Origin: CAZVCJ01 sp964625745
Lineage (GTDB): Bacteria; Chloroflexota; Anaerolineae; VGOG01
Direction: 5' to 3'
NCBI GenBank assembly: GCA_964625745.1
Contig: CAZVCJ010000075.1
Location: forward strand, 1-19,494
Length of the DNA stretch: 19,494 nt
Positions within the stretch are counted from its first letter, which is position 1; each line of letters opens with the position of its first letter. Shown piece after piece: positions 7,617-14,864 of this stretch. A program made the translations under genes and the position numbers. Below the pieces are notes generated by a model. It was given only the letters and a program-made list of their open reading frames with translations, made no database searches and had not been told where the DNA came from.

Positions 7617-8291
7617 CTAACCGCCCTCATCCTCCTCATGAGTAGCCTTCCAAACGTGGTACGTCCGCTGCAACGCGGTGAAGTTGGTCAGGATGGCCAG
7701 CACCCACAACGCAGTGGGCACCTGGTCCAGGATCAAGGCGACAGTCAAGACAACAGTCCTCTCCAGGCGAGTGAGGAGCCCGACCTTACAATCGAGGCCC
7801 AGCCCCTCGGCCCGAGCCCTGGCGTAGCTGACCATCAGGGAGCCCACTATGGTGACATAGATGAGGAGGATCTCCCGCCCGGCGTCGGATCGGGTATAGA
7901 AGAAGAGAAGCCCCAGGTAGAGAATGGCCTCCGAGAAGCGATCCATGGTCGAATCCAGGAAAGCCCCAAAGCGGCTCCTTCTCCCTGTCACTCGAGCCAG
8001 GGTTCCATCCAGGGCATCAAAGAGCGCCACCAGAGGGACCAAGACCCCGCCGATCCTCGTATGGCCCTGGGCCAGCACCCAAGCGACCCCCAGGTTCAGA
8101 ACAACGCCCATCAACGTCACCACGTTGGGGGATACACCCATCCTACCGATGAGACTGGCGATAGGCTCCAGGGTGCCCCCAAATCGCTTCCTGAGCAAAT
8201 CGGTCAGGGTCAAGGTCTGGCCAGTCTTCGCCTCGTTCGACCCCCGTATCCGGCCTCTGAGAAACTTCAACCACTTCTCCCTGCTTCTCAA
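7617..8291 (-). CDS. CDP-alcohol phosphatidyltransferase, PI-phosphate synthase-like
   Basis: An integral membrane enzyme that transfers a phosphatidyl group from CDP-diacylglycerol to an alcohol. The full signature D-G-x2-A-R-x8-G-x3-D-x3-D is present (D95, G96, A99, R100, G109, D113, D117), followed by several hydrophobic segments. From memory it resembles actinobacterial PgsA1 (phosphatidylinositol-phosphate synthase) more than PG-phosphate synthase: SYARARAEGLGL and LERTVVLTV in the middle and ALQRTYHVW near the end line up with the actinobacterial protein. With a PimA-like gene just upstream, inositol phosphate is the likely acceptor; this is an inference. The start is a TTG at 8291 overlapping the glycosyltransferase stop by 4 nt (TTGA). 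Length (224 residues) is normal. Confidence 0.87.
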   Translation of the reverse strand: MRSREKWLKFLRGRIRGSNEAKTGQTLTLTDLLRKRFGGTLEPIASLIGRMGVSPNVVTLMGVVLNLGVAWVLAQGHTRIGGVLVPLVALFDALDGTLARVTGRRSRFGAFLDSTMDRFSEAILYLGLLFFYTRSDAGREILLIYVTIVGSLMVSYARARAEGLGLDCKVGLLTRLERTVVLTVALILDQVPTALWVLAILTNFTALQRTYHVWKATHEEDEGG

Positions 8292-9433
8292 CGTCTTTTC
8301 TTCTCCAATAGCTCTCGATAGTAGTCCAAAACCTGCTGAGCCACCTTATCCCAAGAGTAATCGGCGGCCTTGGCCTGTCCCTGGCGCCCCATTCTCTCGC
8401 GCAGGGCCGGATCCTGGAGCAGACGAACCAGGGCGTCAGCCAGACACCGCTCATCCTCGGGCTGAACCAGAAGCCCCTCCCTCCCGTCCTCCAAGACACC
8501 GCGATAACCATCAATGCCGGAGGCCACGATGGGCCTTCCTGCCGCCATTGCTTCCAGCAAGATGATGCCGAAGCTTTCGAAGCCGGTCGAGGGTGCGCAG
8601 AAAACATGACAGGTCCGATAATAGCGAGGTAAGTCATCTTCCGACACAGGGCCGATGAACCCGACATCGCGGAGACGATGCTGGCGGGCATAGAGTACAA
8701 ATGGTTCCTTGTCGTCCTTATCATAAGCTCCTACCACCATGAGTCGAGCCTCGGGAACAGCTCTCTTGACCTGGGCGAAAGCCTGGAGGAGGTACTTGAG
8801 CCCTTTACGTTTCTCCAAACGTCCGACGAAAAGAATGTTCAATTTGCCATCATCAAACCGCTCTATCGGGCGCAAAGCCGGATCACTGAAGCGCTCCAGG
8901 TCAATGCCGTTGGGGATAATGCGGTAATCGCCTGGAAGGTAAGGCATCAGATAATCCCGAACCACCTCAGAGACGGCGATCCGGCCATCGAGGCGATTGA
9001 AGAAGGGCTCGAAGATGGGCCTGGCGTAGTCGTAGCCTGGGGGCATGGATTCGCGATAGGCATGGAAGGTGCCTACAAGCACGGATTGAGGGGACAAGGG
9101 AGCGTGTCGCAGAACAGACAGAGGCAGAGTCGGTGTCAGGGGCTCGTGAACGTGGATGACGTCAAACTGCTCCCGTTTCAGTATCTTCTTCACCCGCCGA
9201 TAGACGCGCGGCGAGAGGGTAACGCGACCCACAGAGCCAGCGAAGGGAATGTGAGCGATAGAGCCAGAGACCTTGATGACTTGCGGGGGCACGTCCCCCA
9301 CGTCATCGGAGCAGGCGGTGATGATGCGGACATCGTGACCTAGTCGCCGAAATTCCTTGTCCAGATAGAAGATATGGTTGACCACCCCTCCAGGATAGGA
9401 ATAATCATAGGGTGAGACCAGGGCAATTTTCAT
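8288..9433 (-). CDS. GT4 glycosyltransferase, PimA-like
   Basis: A 381-residue GT-B glycosyltransferase of family GT4. The N-terminal acceptor domain carries PYDYSYPGGVVNHI (8-21) with the diagnostic GGV loop, GSVGRVTLSPRVYRRVKK, FDVIHVHEPLTP and GTFHAY. The C-terminal nucleotide-sugar domain has NILFVGRLEKRKGLKYLLQA, VFCAPSTGFESFGIILLEAM and AAGRPIVAS, including the EX7E-type block. These stretches parallel mycobacterial PimA, which adds mannose to phosphatidyl-myo-inositol at the inner membrane face. Donor and acceptor cannot be proved from sequence, but the adjacent PI-phosphate-synthase-like and acyltransferase genes support a phosphoinositide mannoside role. It overlaps both neighbours by 4 nt, so the three proteins are probably made in step. 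Confidence 0.9.
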   Translation of the reverse strand: MKIALVSPYDYSYPGGVVNHIFYLDKEFRRLGHDVRIITACSDDVGDVPPQVIKVSGSIAHIPFAGSVGRVTLSPRVYRRVKKILKREQFDVIHVHEPLTPTLPLSVLRHAPLSPQSVLVGTFHAYRESMPPGYDYARPIFEPFFNRLDGRIAVSEVVRDYLMPYLPGDYRIIPNGIDLERFSDPALRPIERFDDGKLNILFVGRLEKRKGLKYLLQAFAQVKRAVPEARLMVVGAYDKDDKEPFVLYARQHRLRDVGFIGPVSEDDLPRYYRTCHVFCAPSTGFESFGIILLEAMAAGRPIVASGIDGYRGVLEDGREGLLVQPEDERCLADALVRLLQDPALRERMGRQGQAKAADYSWDKVAQQVLDYYRELLEKKRR

Positions 9434-10305
9434 AAGTTATCCGCCATTTGCCACAAAGGCACCGACATCACCCACTGTTCGGGTTGCTCCCCAATATAGC
9501 GCTCCATGATCTCCACCACCTTCTCCACAGCGGCTCTGGCGTCACCGTCTCGGTCGCCGGTGGACTCCAACTCCAGGGGCGGCTTCAGGTAGACGGCAAA
9601 GGTATTATCGGGCAACCGCTGGCTGAATCCCACGATGATTGGCGCGCCAGTGCGCAGGGAGAGCCGGGCATAGCCATCGGGCAAGCGGGCGGGCGCGCCG
9701 AAGAAGTCCACCACGACGCCTCTCCCGGCGATGTTTCTGTCGGCGGCCAGGGCCACGATTTCATTGCGCCGCAGAGCGCGGAAGATCTCGAAGAGCGGCC
9801 CATCAATGGGTATCAGCCGAAAGCCCTTGTTGGTCCGCAGGCCGCGGACATACTGAAACAATACCTCCGGCTGGAGATGCTCAGCGGGGCCGATGACCGG
9901 GATATCCCACACGGCCAGCACTTGAGCCACAATGTCTATATTGCCAAAGTGGGTTCCGACGAATATCAAACCCTTGCCTTTAGACAAAGCCCCCTCAAGA
10001 TGCTCCCGGCCTTCCACTTTCACCAAACGGACGATTTCAGCCGGGCTAAGAGACTGCGCCCGGAACAGGTCGTAGAAATTCTTGGCCATACTGCGAAACA
10101 CGCCCCGCACTATGGTCTCCCTATCGCCCACCGCCTTTGGGCTGCCCTGTAAAACGTGAGTCACATTGTCGCGCACGTTGGCTCGCGTGACCTTGTCCAG
10201 GTAGTAGAAGAGGTCGCCTAACCTGGCTGCCAGAGGATAGCCCAAGCCTGGCGGTATGAGAGGCACGACCAGGCCCAACAGACGATGGAGATAGTAGGTT
10301 AGCAT
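9430..10305 (-). CDS. LpxL/HtrB-family acyltransferase, PatA-like
   Basis: A 291-residue membrane-associated acyltransferase of the lysophospholipid/lipid A acyltransferase family. The N-terminal hydrophobic stretch (about 1-30) is followed by the catalytic Hx4D motif (H119-FGNI-D124 in VGTHFGNID), ALAADRNIAGRGVVVDFFG, the PDGYARLSLRTGAPI block and a C-terminal QWVMSVPLW. In actinobacteria the homologous PatA acylates the mannose of phosphatidylinositol mannoside; lipid A acylation is unlikely because no lipid A genes are present here. I choose the ATG at 10305, 2 nt after the ArsR stop, rather than an upstream start inside arsR. The stop overlaps the next gene as ATGA. Confidence 0.88.
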   Translation of the reverse strand: MLTYYLHRLLGLVVPLIPPGLGYPLAARLGDLFYYLDKVTRANVRDNVTHVLQGSPKAVGDRETIVRGVFRSMAKNFYDLFRAQSLSPAEIVRLVKVEGREHLEGALSKGKGLIFVGTHFGNIDIVAQVLAVWDIPVIGPAEHLQPEVLFQYVRGLRTNKGFRLIPIDGPLFEIFRALRRNEIVALAADRNIAGRGVVVDFFGAPARLPDGYARLSLRTGAPIIVGFSQRLPDNTFAVYLKPPLELESTGDRDGDARAAVEKVVEIMERYIGEQPEQWVMSVPLWQMADNL

Positions 10306-10307
10306 AG

Positions 10308-10607
10308 TTAGCCGGCCTCGCCAAGCACCTCGGCGAACTCCTGCAAGCACCGATAGAGCATCGCTCGATTTAACGAACAATATGCCTGGCGTCCCTTCCT
10401 CCTGATCGTGACCAGGTCCACCTTCTCCAACCGCCGCAGATGCCAGGAGATGAGAGGCTGGCTGACCTCCAGAGCCTCAACCAGCTCCGAAACGTTTAGC
10501 TCAGCATTGACAGCCAACTGGGCGATGATGCGCAAGCGCGCGCTGTCACTCAAAGCTTTGAAGCATTTTGCGAGGTCTTTTGATTTGGTCAAGAGATCGT
10601 CGGGCAT
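10308..10607 (-). CDS. ArsR-family winged-helix repressor
   Basis: A 99-residue DNA-binding protein with the compact ArsR fold: FKALSDSARLRIIAQLA (helices 1-2), LNVSELVEALEVSQPLISWH (helix-turn-helix), LRRLEKVDLVTIRRKGRQAY (wing) and a C-terminal helix. Cysteines are scattered and no CxC metal site is present, so it is probably not an arsenic or cadmium sensor. I start at the ATG at 10607, which has GAGAG at good spacing; a TTG two codons earlier would have none. It is the first gene of the glycolipid operon and is followed after 2 nt by the acyltransferase. An inverted repeat directly below its own -10 suggests autoregulation and control of the whole operon. The effector is unknown. Confidence 0.9.
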   Translation of the reverse strand: MPDDLLTKSKDLAKCFKALSDSARLRIIAQLAVNAELNVSELVEALEVSQPLISWHLRRLEKVDLVTIRRKGRQAYCSLNRAMLYRCLQEFAEVLGEAG

Positions 10608-10640
10608 GTCCAACTCTCAGGGAATGATTGTTCCTCATTG

Positions 10641-10656
10641 ATAAAGAATCGTTTAT
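10641..10656. promoter_or_regulatory. Candidate ArsR operator
   Basis: ATAAA (10641-10645) and TTTAT (10652-10656) form an inverted repeat around GAATCG. It sits immediately downstream of the -10 hexamer of the operon promoter, where repressor binding would block transcription. A second pair, GGAA/TTCC (10621-10634), lies nearer the gene. AT-rich imperfect palindromes at this position are typical of ArsR autoregulation. Confidence 0.5.
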
Positions 10657-10685
10657 ATATTACACCAAAAGTCGGTCCCTGTCAA
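10657..10685 (-). promoter_or_regulatory. Near-consensus promoter of the arsR-glycolipid operon
   Basis: On the - strand, TTGACA (10685-10680), a 17-nt spacer and TAATAT (10662-10657) are almost perfect sigma-70 elements. The start point would be near 10650, giving a short leader before the ATG at 10607. A promoter this strong generally needs a repressor, which fits the first gene of the operon. Confidence 0.8.
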
Positions 10686-10693
10686 GAAACCAC

Positions 10694-10722
10694 TTGCCAA
10701 CAATCGGCTTTTGTGCTAAACT
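10694..10722 (+). promoter_or_regulatory. Promoter candidate of the endonuclease V-sirtuin pair
   Basis: TTGCCA (10694-10699), a 17-nt spacer and TAAACT (10717-10722) point toward endonuclease V. The -10 is only a partial match. The site is back to back with the operon promoter, 8 nt away. Confidence 0.5.
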
Positions 10723-10726
10723 CGTT

Positions 10727-10805
10727 AGCGAAGCGGCGTAGTAGAGCCTCCCGTTCGCCGAAGGTCTCCCGACCGAGGTGGAATGGGCTCGGTCAGAAAC
10801 CTTCG
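10727..10805 (+). promoter_or_regulatory. Structured 5' leader of endonuclease V
   Basis: Two hairpins can form in the leader. The first pairs GCGAAGCGG with CCGTTCGC (about 10727-10757). The second pairs CGAAGGT (10759-10765) with ACCTTCG (10799-10805) outside and GACCGAG (10771-10777) with CTCGGTC (10788-10794) inside, 14 pairs in all. There is no T-run, so it is not an obvious attenuator. It could stabilise the mRNA or be a dispersed palindrome. Confidence 0.45.
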
Positions 10806-10833
10806 CCCAGTACAAGGTAGAGAGGACAAAACT

Positions 10834-11526
10834 ATGAGAATCGCTTCCCTCCACCGATGGGATGTCTCCCCCTCGGAGGCTAAAGAGATACAGCAGGGGC
10901 TGCGGAGCAAGGTATCCACGGAGAGGATTTTCGGCCAGGCCAGTACCGTGGCTGGGGTTGACGTTTCCATCAAAGGCAAAGTAGCCAGGGCCGCTATAGT
11001 AGTACTCAGTTATCCAGAGCTAACTCCTCTGGATTACAGTCTGGCAGAACTGGCGGTGGAGTTTCCGTATGTCCCTGGCCTGCTGGCTTTCCGCGAAGCG
11101 CCGCCTGTCCTGGCCGCCCTGGAGAAGTTGAAAACGGAGCCTGACCTGTTCATTTTCGACGCTCAAGGCCTGGCTCACCCGCGTCGCCTGGGCCTGGCGA
11201 CCCATCTGGGAGTGATCATAGACAAACCCTGCATCGGGTGCGCCAAATCGCGCCTCTGGGGCAAACACGACGAGCCAGGCCCGCAAAGGGGATCGTTCAC
11301 TCATCTCTACGACGGCGACGAGATCATCGGCGCGGTGGTGCGCACCAGAACCAACGTCAACCCTCTCTACGTCTCCATCGGCCACCAGGTAGACCTGCCT
11401 ACGGCTATCGAGTACGTCCTCGGTTGTTGCACCAAGTACCGCCTGCCGGAGACGACGAGATACGCCCATCGCGTGGCGGGAGGAGAGAGGCTGCAAAAAG
11501 CACATGGATACTCAACGACAAATTGA
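10834..11526 (+). CDS. nfi: Endonuclease V (deoxyinosine 3' endonuclease)
   Basis: The enzyme nicks DNA at the second phosphodiester bond 3' of deoxyinosine formed by adenine deamination. The 230-residue product has the family motifs in order: VAGVDVS (metal ligand D43), FPYVPGLLAFREAP (E88), FIFDAQGLAHPRRLGLATHL (D109, H115) and KPCIGCAKSRLWG (K138). The glycine usual after the third acidic residue (DGxG) is replaced, giving DAQG. I choose the ATG at 10834, preceded by AGAGGA; the longer frame from 10783 runs through the leader hairpin. The last 23 nt overlap the sirtuin start, so the two are co-transcribed and probably translationally coupled. Confidence 0.93.
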   Translation: MRIASLHRWDVSPSEAKEIQQGLRSKVSTERIFGQASTVAGVDVSIKGKVARAAIVVLSYPELTPLDYSLAELAVEFPYVPGLLAFREAPPVLAALEKLKTEPDLFIFDAQGLAHPRRLGLATHLGVIIDKPCIGCAKSRLWGKHDEPGPQRGSFTHLYDGDEIIGAVVRTRTNVNPLYVSIGHQVDLPTAIEYVLGCCTKYRLPETTRYAHRVAGGERLQKAHGYSTTN

Positions 11527-12343
11527 GAGGGCTGCCGCCCTCATCGTCAACTCCAAGTACGTCGTCGCCCTGACCGGCGCGGGGATCAGCACCCCCTCAG
11601 GCGTCCCCGATTTTCGCAGCCCCGGCTCCGGCCTGTGGGAGAAGGTCAACCCCTTGCTCATCGCCTCGTCCTTCTCCTTTCGCCTGCAACCCCAGGTCTT
11701 CTACGAGTGGGCCCGTCCCCTGGCCAGGAAATTGCTGGAAGCGGAGCCCAATCCCGCGCACCACGCATTGGCCGAACTGGAGGAGATGGGCCTGCTCAAG
11801 GCGGTCATCACCCAGAACATTGACGACCTGCACCAGAAGGCGGGTTCGAAGCGTGTCCTTGAGCTTCACGGGAACATGCAGCAGGCCACCTGCCTCAAGT
11901 GCCACAAGGTCGTTCCCATCCAGGATATGATCGAGCAATTCTTCGAAGAAGGCGAGATGCCCTACTGCTCTTGTGGGGGGCTGCTGAGGCCGAACATCGT
12001 TCTCATCGGCGAGCAGTTGCCCAGGTGGGTGCTGCTGGAGGCCTGGGGCGAGGCCGAGAGGTGCGACCTGATGCTGGTGATAGGCTCCTCGCTGGAGATA
12101 GCGCCGGCTGCGGAGATACCCTTTGTGGCCGGGCGACGTGGGGCCAAGAGCATCATCGTCAACTACCAACCCACCCCTTTGGACAGCCAGGCGGACGTGG
12201 TCATCCGCCAGGACGTGGCCGAGGTGCTGCACCAGATCATCGGACAGGTTGCCAGATTGGTAGTTGGTAAACTGGTTCCCAGGAACGTAAACACGGGGCA
12301 ACCAGAATCTGGTTGCCCCGTGTTCCTTGCTGATGAGCTATAG
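11504..12343 (+). CDS. Sir2-family NAD-dependent protein deacylase
   Basis: A sirtuin that removes acyl groups from protein lysines while consuming NAD. The 279 residues show GAGIS (25-29), PDFRS (35-39), TQNID (103-107), catalytic H122 in ELHGN, a zinc site C130-x2-C133 with C155-x-C157, RPNIVLIGE (162-170), GSSLEIAPAAEIP (194-206) and a Rossmann-type VNYQPTP end. The second zinc pair is CxC rather than CxxC. The frame continues about 30 residues past the normal end (residue 249 onward), and this tail is encoded through a 17-bp palindrome. The ATG lies inside the end of nfi. Substrate is unknown; CobB-like housekeeping deacylation is the plain reading. Confidence 0.92.
   Translation: MDTQRQIERAAALIVNSKYVVALTGAGISTPSGVPDFRSPGSGLWEKVNPLLIASSFSFRLQPQVFYEWARPLARKLLEAEPNPAHHALAELEEMGLLKAVITQNIDDLHQKAGSKRVLELHGNMQQATCLKCHKVVPIQDMIEQFFEEGEMPYCSCGGLLRPNIVLIGEQLPRWVLLEAWGEAERCDLMLVIGSSLEIAPAAEIPFVAGRRGAKSIIVNYQPTPLDSQADVVIRQDVAEVLHQIIGQVARLVVGKLVPRNVNTGQPESGCPVFLADEL
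12290..12324. terminator. Perfect palindrome between convergent genes, inside the sirtuin 3' end
   Basis: AACACGGGGCAACCAGA (12290-12306) and its exact reverse complement (12308-12324) flank a single base. This is strong enough to act as a terminator in either direction for the convergent sirtuin and GAF genes, whose stops are 7 nt apart. There is no clean T-run on either strand, so the function is inferred from strength and position. Confidence 0.6.
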
Positions 12344-12350
12344 AGCGATA

Positions 12351-12998
12351 CTACGAAGGTTTTCCTATGGCAAGTGGAGGAGGAATAAAATCGAGCTTCT
12401 CAGTGTCTTTCTGGAACAGGAAGCCTCCCTCGATGCATAGGGCCAGGTGATTGGACAGCATCTCGGCCGTCACCAGGTCGTGCTCCGAGAAAGTTCCGCC
12501 GTTCAGCTTGTTACAGGCCATCAGCACCCCGTGAAGTTCCTCTTCGCCCAAGATGGGAACAGCGAGAAAGGGGCCATTAGCATATTCCTCTTTCCACATC
12601 GCTACCCCCACCCCCTTCATGTTATGATTAGCTGAGACCAGGGGCCGCTTGTGCTCAACCACCCAGCCCACGATGCTTTGGCCCAGGGCGATTCTGTCCC
12701 CCAGAGCGGGGGTCCCCTTAGAGCTGGCTTTGACGACCACCAGTTCCGAACGCTCCTTATCCAACAGCATCATGTAATAGCGGCGGGCTCCCAGACAGTG
12801 GATCATAGCCGCGAAACACGAAGAGAGTAACTCCTCTCCTCTCGGAGAGAAGTGTGATGGCAATCCCCAGTCTTGCTTAAGGGCAAGGTTGACGTTCATG
12901 CCTTCTCTCCTGTCAATTGACGGGCAGGTGGCCGTTACATTTTTGGCGAGATAACCCACCAGCCACGGTATGTAGCGATATTGATGGTCTTCATCCAT
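12351..12998 (-). CDS. GAF-domain protein
   Basis: A cytoplasmic protein of 215 residues with one recognisable GAF domain (about 50-200). Its hallmarks are RYYMMLLDKERSELVVVKAS, LGQSIVGWVVEHKRPLVSAN, FLAVPILGEEELHGVLMACN and SEHDLVTAEMLSNHLALCIE. GAF domains bind small ligands such as cyclic nucleotides, haem or bilin; no chromophore-binding cysteine stands out. The first 50 residues and the C-terminal 25 are unassigned and no output domain is present. I use the ATG at 12998, which has AGGTG upstream; a GTG at 13010 is an alternative. It is the last gene of the group with the HD-GYP protein, 33 nt upstream, and may sense a ligand for it. Confidence 0.82.
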   Translation of the reverse strand: MDEDHQYRYIPWLVGYLAKNVTATCPSIDRREGMNVNLALKQDWGLPSHFSPRGEELLSSCFAAMIHCLGARRYYMMLLDKERSELVVVKASSKGTPALGDRIALGQSIVGWVVEHKRPLVSANHNMKGVGVAMWKEEYANGPFLAVPILGEEELHGVLMACNKLNGGTFSEHDLVTAEMLSNHLALCIEGGFLFQKDTEKLDFIPPPLAIGKPS

Positions 12999-13031
12999 TA
13001 AATCTAGCACCTAAAGGAATGGCGCGAGTTT

Positions 13032-14345
13032 TCAAGCTCTAATCGCCTCTATCTCGGCGGTGGGGATCTTGAAGAAGGCCCCAACTACGATGGGGTCAAA
13101 TTGGGTCCTACCATTAGCACTAAGCTCATCGCAGGCTGCATCCGGGGACAAAGCTTTTCGATAGGGGCGATCACTAGTCATGGCGTCATAGGCATCAGCC
13201 ACCGCGATGATGCGGGCACCTAATGGTATTTGATCCCCTTTAAGACCTTCAGGGTATCCGCTTCCATCGTAACGTTCGTGGTGGTAGAGGATCAACTTCC
13301 TGCCGTCCTTGTATTGCGGAAACCGCTGCATGATCTCCGCACCAATGGCAGAGTGCCCCTGAAACTCTCCCCGTTCCTCGACAGTAAGCGGTCCCGGTTT
13401 CCTAAGCATTTGATCGTCAACGCCCATCTTCCCCAGGTCGTGGATGCGAGCGCTGCTTCTAATGAGATCAACCTCTTCTGGTGGCAATCCCAGTTGTGCG
13501 GCGATCTTTTCAGCGTACTGAGCCACCCTTTGTGAGTGTCGAAAGGTATAGGGGTCGCGACTATCCATGGTATCCGCCAACGCCTCGATAGCCTCTTTGG
13601 TCTGCACCCGCAGTGCCTGGCTCGTGTTCAAGGAATAATAGACTATGACGATGGGCAAGGCGATCAGGCCAAGCGCCCACCAGGCATACCCATACACCAT
13701 TGCCGTCAAAATCCCCAGTAGGATGAGGGCGAAGTATTGCGATGCAGCTTGCTTAAACATATCCGTCCAAACATACCAGACATCGCGCTTCTCGCGTAAG
13801 GCAACCACCACTGCCACAAGGCCTGAATTGGCGACGAAATAGACTATGGCCGCCAGAGATAGAGCAGGTATACTTGTCGAGGGGGAGACGGCAATCTCAC
13901 CACCGTTTGTCAACTGATAAGTCAAACCGGCGGACGCAACCGTGAGGACATAGGCAGCTATATTGAAAGTGACGTTATACCACTTTCGCTTGAGGAAAAT
14001 ATAGGCGAGGCCCATTCCCAGGCCGGTGGCCCAACAAGCCAAGGCAGGCCCCAGCAACAGGACGGCAGCGAAGATAACAGCAGTAGAAACGGTGATGCTG
14101 ATCTTATGGGATACGTGGATCTGATGTGTTTCGGCGACCAAGAGGGTCAACGCACATAGAAAAGTGAGCAAAATCAAGCTTGGCTCGATAGTGCTCACTC
14201 TCAGGGATAACAGCAAAAGTGCCGCTACCCCACTCGCCATCACACCAGAGATATAGATTTGGACAGCAAGGGGCATATCTCGCAGTCCCTTTTTCCCCCT
14301 CCTTGCCGTCGCCTGAGGGGTTATGACTGAGCTATTAGATTCCAT
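13032..14345 (-). CDS. Membrane HD-GYP domain protein (cyclic di-GMP phosphodiesterase)
   Basis: The N-terminal half (about 27-238) contains six to eight membrane segments forming an unnamed sensor module. The C-terminal half (about 252-437) is a full HD-GYP domain: RHSQRVAQYAEKIA, IHDLGKMGV (H302-D303), H331, HHERYDGSGYP (355-365, with the GYP triplet), GARIIAVADAYDAM and SDRPYRKALSP. All metal-binding and GYP residues expected for a cyclic di-GMP hydrolase are present, so it is probably active. The ATG at 14345 lies 22 nt after the stop of the secreted-protein gene and has no clear ribosome binding site, so coupling is likely. The stop is followed by the GAF gene. Confidence 0.92.
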   Translation of the reverse strand: MESNSSVITPQATARRGKKGLRDMPLAVQIYISGVMASGVAALLLLSLRVSTIEPSLILLTFLCALTLLVAETHQIHVSHKISITVSTAVIFAAVLLLGPALACWATGLGMGLAYIFLKRKWYNVTFNIAAYVLTVASAGLTYQLTNGGEIAVSPSTSIPALSLAAIVYFVANSGLVAVVVALREKRDVWYVWTDMFKQAASQYFALILLGILTAMVYGYAWWALGLIALPIVIVYYSLNTSQALRVQTKEAIEALADTMDSRDPYTFRHSQRVAQYAEKIAAQLGLPPEEVDLIRSSARIHDLGKMGVDDQMLRKPGPLTVEERGEFQGHSAIGAEIMQRFPQYKDGRKLILYHHERYDGSGYPEGLKGDQIPLGARIIAVADAYDAMTSDRPYRKALSPDAACDELSANGRTQFDPIVVGAFFKIPTAEIEAIRA

Positions 14346-14367
14346 AATAGATGGGGGATCGCTTTTG

Positions 14368-14787
14368 CTAGTCGTCGGGGATCTCTACCTTCACCTTTAT
14401 CGGCCGTCCAGTCCTTCCGTCTTGGCTCTCGCTGATGCCGTACTCGGAGACCACTACAGTCACCCTGACATCGAAGTCGGGCCTTGCTTTCGGAACGCGC
14501 ACGGTCACCTCAACGGGGATCCTGTTATGCTTCGCCTTGCCCCCCTCGATTATCTCCAGGTCAAAGCCCCCCGTGTCCTGGACGCTAACTTCGACACGCT
14601 TGGGGACACGTACAGTGACCTGTACCTCAGAGGGATTGAGCTCTTCTTCGGCCTCAATTAGCACGGTTACGGTAGTCCCCCCGACCTCAACGATGGGATC
14701 GCCGTCCCAATTGAACCCCGCATAGGCCACGGTGCTGCCCAGGATCAGGGCCAGGAGCAAGACGGTTGTGACTGACATCTTTTTCAT
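14368..14787 (-). CDS. Small secreted protein of unknown function, all-beta
   Basis: I do not recognise the family. The 139-residue product starts with a clear signal peptide (MKKMSVTTVLLLALILGSTV, then AYA before a likely cleavage at about residue 23). The mature part is rich in alternating Val/Thr/Glu, as in VEVGGTTVTVLIEA, VQVTVRVPKRVEVSVQ and IPVEVTVRVPKARPDFDVRV, with two copies of VTVRVPK. This suggests a beta-sandwich with two related halves. The ATG at 14787 has an excellent AGGGAGG ribosome binding site, and an extended -10 promoter lies upstream. It is the first gene of the group with HD-GYP and GAF proteins, so an extracytoplasmic sensing role is possible but unproved. Confidence 0.78.
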   Translation of the reverse strand: MKKMSVTTVLLLALILGSTVAYAGFNWDGDPIVEVGGTTVTVLIEAEEELNPSEVQVTVRVPKRVEVSVQDTGGFDLEIIEGGKAKHNRIPVEVTVRVPKARPDFDVRVTVVVSEYGISESQDGRTGRPIKVKVEIPDD

Positions 14788-14864
14788 GATAAACCTCCCT
14801 TTCCCTATGAACGAGTTTTACACGCTCTTTACCAGGCTCCAAACAGACCTTTGCAACCAACTAT

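Noticed and set aside
7611..8321. Long + strand open frame of 236 codons
   Set aside because: It lies opposite the CDP-alcohol phosphatidyltransferase, whose motifs are complete. The + frame product is Gln/Pro-rich with no domain.
8678..9343. + strand open frame of 221 codons
   Set aside because: It is antisense to the well-supported GT4 glycosyltransferase and has no recognisable motif.
10759..10805. T-box riboswitch before endonuclease V (GAGGTGGAATGGG resembles a T-box)
   Set aside because: The conserved AGGGTGGNACCGCG element is absent and the downstream gene is not an aminoacyl-tRNA synthetase or amino acid gene.
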